A stretch of DNA of 7,703 nt from Rhodospirillales bacterium (GTDB lineage Bacteria; Pseudomonadota; Alphaproteobacteria; Acetobacterales; Acetobacteraceae): contig JANXSA010000312.1 of NCBI GenBank assembly GCA_025352915.1, positions 1 to 7,703 on the forward strand, in the 5' to 3' direction. Both the position numbers and the translations under genes were made by a program. The notes under the pieces were generated by a model. It searched no databases and was not told the DNA's origin. It was given only the letters and a program-made list of their open reading frames with translations. Shown here one piece after another: positions 6,718 to 7,703 of this stretch. Position 1 is the first letter of the stretch; each line of letters opens with the position of its first letter.

Positions 6718-7142
6718 CCACCCGCCGAAACCTGCTCGGCGCCCTGGCCCTTACCCTGCTGCCAAACCCCGCCCGCCCCGATGACGCACTCGCCGCCGCC
6801 ATCCGCGCCGCCATCGGTGACATCGAGCCCATCGACGCGGGAATCGAACTCCGCCTCCCCGCCATCGCCGAAAACGGCGCCCAGGTCCCCCTCTCCGTCC
6901 TCGTCGATAGCCCCATGACCCAAGAAGACCACGTCACCACCATCCACGTCTTCGCCACCGCCAACCCAACCCCCGGCATCGCCAGCTTCCACCTCTTCCC
7001 AGGCCTCGCCCGCGCCGAAATCCAAACCCGCATCCGCGTCGCCGAAGCCCAATCCATCATCGTCCTCGCCCGCCACAACAACGGCCGCGTCTATCGCACC
7101 AGCGCCCGCGTCGCCGTCACCCGCGGCGGATGCCTCTCGTGA
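6714..7142 (+). CDS. soxY: SoxY, sulfur-carrier subunit of SoxYZ
   Basis: A 142-residue protein starting at GTG within the last codons of fccB (GTGA overlap). A short Tat-like leader (T3-R4-R5-N-L-L, hydrophobic to about 19) sends it to the periplasm, normally together with leaderless SoxZ. SoxY hallmarks are ENGAQVPLSV (53-62), a segment containing NPTPGIASFHLFP (84-96), and the C-terminal swinging arm ending VTRGGC-LS, with Cys140 as the residue that carries sulfur intermediates. Canonical SoxY ends GGCGG; here the last two residues are Leu-Ser, a change at the part that enters partner active sites. Length is slightly under the usual about 150. The placement after fccB suggests the carrier receives sulfur linked to sulfide oxidation. 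The next gene, soxZ, is unusually far away (160 bases) with repeats between. Confidence 0.9.
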   Translation: MTTRRNLLGALALTLLPNPARPDDALAAAIRAAIGDIEPIDAGIELRLPAIAENGAQVPLSVLVDSPMTQEDHVTTIHVFATANPTPGIASFHLFPGLARAEIQTRIRVAEAQSIIVLARHNNGRVYRTSARVAVTRGGCLS

Positions 7143-7198
7143 CAGCAAGCAAAAATCTTCTTTTTGTGAACAAAAAGAAGCAAAAAAACTTCATCCAT
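7143..7198 (-). repeat. Dispersed hairpin repeat, copy 3 (minus orientation)
   Basis: It is identical to copy 1 except for one base (C7150 versus T3861). The hairpin arms are 7157-7167 and 7170-7180. It begins directly after the soxY stop codon, in the same relative position that copy 1 has at the end of the amidase. The ATTTTT tract lies on the minus-strand side, so it is at best a weak terminator for soxY transcription; a partial attenuator between soxY and soxZ is possible. Confidence 0.9.
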
Positions 7199-7207
7199 AA
7201 AGAAAGA

Positions 7208-7279
7208 CTCCCTCTCCCCTTGGGGGAGAGGGTTGGGGTGAGGGGTCGCTCCGTGCGGCGGAATGCGCCTTGGCATTCC
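7208..7279. repeat. G-rich dispersed repeat with two hairpins, between soxY and soxZ
   Basis: CCCTCTCCCC (7210-7219) pairs with GGGGAGAGGG (7223-7232) around a three-base loop, followed by TTGGGGTGAGGGG (7233-7245). This is the widespread proteobacterial intergenic motif whose complement reads CCCTCACCCCAACCCTCTCCCC-like. Further on, GGAATGC (7260-7266) pairs with GCATTCC (7273-7279) around a six-base loop. The G-richness of the plus strand here is opposite to the C-rich rest of the window, which supports a foreign, mobile-type origin. No gene is encoded. Confidence 0.75.
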
Positions 7280-7302
7280 ACGACCTCCGCACCCCAAACC
7301 CC

Positions 7303-7635
7303 ATGACCACCCCCCTCCCCGGCACCCCACGCATCCGCATCCCCGCCCGCGCCCGCCCCGGCGAGGTCATCGAAATCCGCACCCTCCTCGACCACCCCAT
7401 GGAAACCGGCCTGCGCCACGACAACAGCCCCGCCCCCCCGCGCAACATGCTCGCCCGCCTCGAAATCCGCCGCGACACCACCCCCATCTTCGCCGCCGAC
7501 CTGCGCAACGGAACCGCCGCCAACCCCTTCCATGTTCTCTGGGTGCGCATGGAAACCACCGCCACCTTCACCGCCACCTGGACCGACGAGCACGGCCGCA
7601 CCGCCGCAACATCAGCACGGGTTCTGGTGGGGTAG
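7303..7635 (+). CDS. soxZ: SoxZ, partner subunit of the SoxYZ sulfur carrier
   Basis: A 110-residue protein matching SoxZ over its full length. PRIRIPARARPGEVIEIRTL (9-28) and DHPMETGLRHD (30-40) are the family's typical N-terminal strand and HxMETG motif; FAADLRNGTAANPF (63-76) and FTATWTDEHGRTA (89-101) are the usual C-terminal half. SoxZ lacks a leader and is exported as a heterodimer with SoxY; no signal is seen here, as expected. The ATG at 7303 is chosen because homology begins just after it. The frame is open upstream to a TTG at 7270, but that would add residues from repeat DNA. No Shine-Dalgarno is visible before 7303. The preceding 160 bases are two dispersed repeats, so how soxZ is expressed at the same level as soxY is unclear. 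Confidence 0.92.
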   Translation: MTTPLPGTPRIRIPARARPGEVIEIRTLLDHPMETGLRHDNSPAPPRNMLARLEIRRDTTPIFAADLRNGTAANPFHVLWVRMETTATFTATWTDEHGRTAATSARVLVG

Positions 7636-7703
7636 GAAAGGCCGGGGCTTTGCCGTCGCGCCGCGAAGGCGCTTAACGAATGGGGGTCTGGGGCCTCAGG
7701 CCC
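7636..7703. other. Non-coding tail after soxZ with two short dyads
   Basis: No gene is seen. GCGCC (7658-7662) pairs with GGCGC (7668-7672), followed by TTAACG, which is too weak to call a terminator. GGGCC (7691-7695) pairs with GGCCC (7699-7703) right at the window end and may be the start of a longer hairpin or a G-rich dispersed repeat. The plus strand turns G-rich here, unlike the coding regions. Confidence 0.4.

Noticed and set aside
7270..7302. Possible N-terminal extension of soxZ from TTG 7270
   Set aside because: The extra residues come from the loop and arm of a repeat hairpin and have no place in the SoxZ family, whose homology begins just after ATG 7303.

Overview
The window is very GC-rich and tightly packed, with C or G at nearly every third codon position. 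Tat-type leaders, a flavocytochrome c / SoxYZ gene set and T-rich hairpin repeats next to G-rich ones suggest a high-GC alphaproteobacterium. From general recollection of repeat style and gene content I lean towards Acetobacteraceae, but no marker gene here proves it. I see no rRNA, tRNA, CRISPR array, transposase or phage gene.

Left part (1-3863): a hydrolase block. On the minus strand, an amidase-signature enzyme (938-2263) is followed after 26 bases by a beta-lactamase-fold serine hydrolase (911 down to the window edge, 3' end not included). A second amidase, resembling 6-aminohexanoate cyclic-dimer hydrolase (NylA), is transcribed divergently on the plus strand (2367-3863). The 103-base gap between the amidases must hold both promoters.

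Middle (3854-3993): two copies of a roughly 50-base A/T-rich hairpin repeat in opposite orientation. They fill the space between the plus-strand amidase and the next gene. A third copy lies at 7143-7198.

Right part (3994-7635, plus strand): a compact sulfur-oxidation cluster. A YeeE/YedE (TsuA-type) membrane protein is followed by a small monoheme cytochrome c (fccA), the flavoprotein of flavocytochrome c sulfide dehydrogenase (fccB/soxF), soxY, and then soxZ after 160 bases of repeats. fccA-fccB and fccB-soxY overlap by 4 bases each (ATGA, GTGA). A promoter-like sequence and an 18-base dyad lie just upstream of fccA. A reasonable working model is that the membrane protein moves a sulfur species across the inner membrane, FccAB oxidises sulfide in the periplasm and passes electrons to a cytochrome, and SoxYZ carries the sulfur on the SoxY C-terminal cysteine. 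soxAX, soxB and soxCD are not in the window.

Most notable points: the incomplete fcc-soxYZ arrangement; a SoxY ending in GGCLS instead of the usual GGCGG; three repeat copies whose hairpin base pair changes in a compensatory way and whose outer ends fall at gene boundaries; and two different repeats separating soxY from soxZ.
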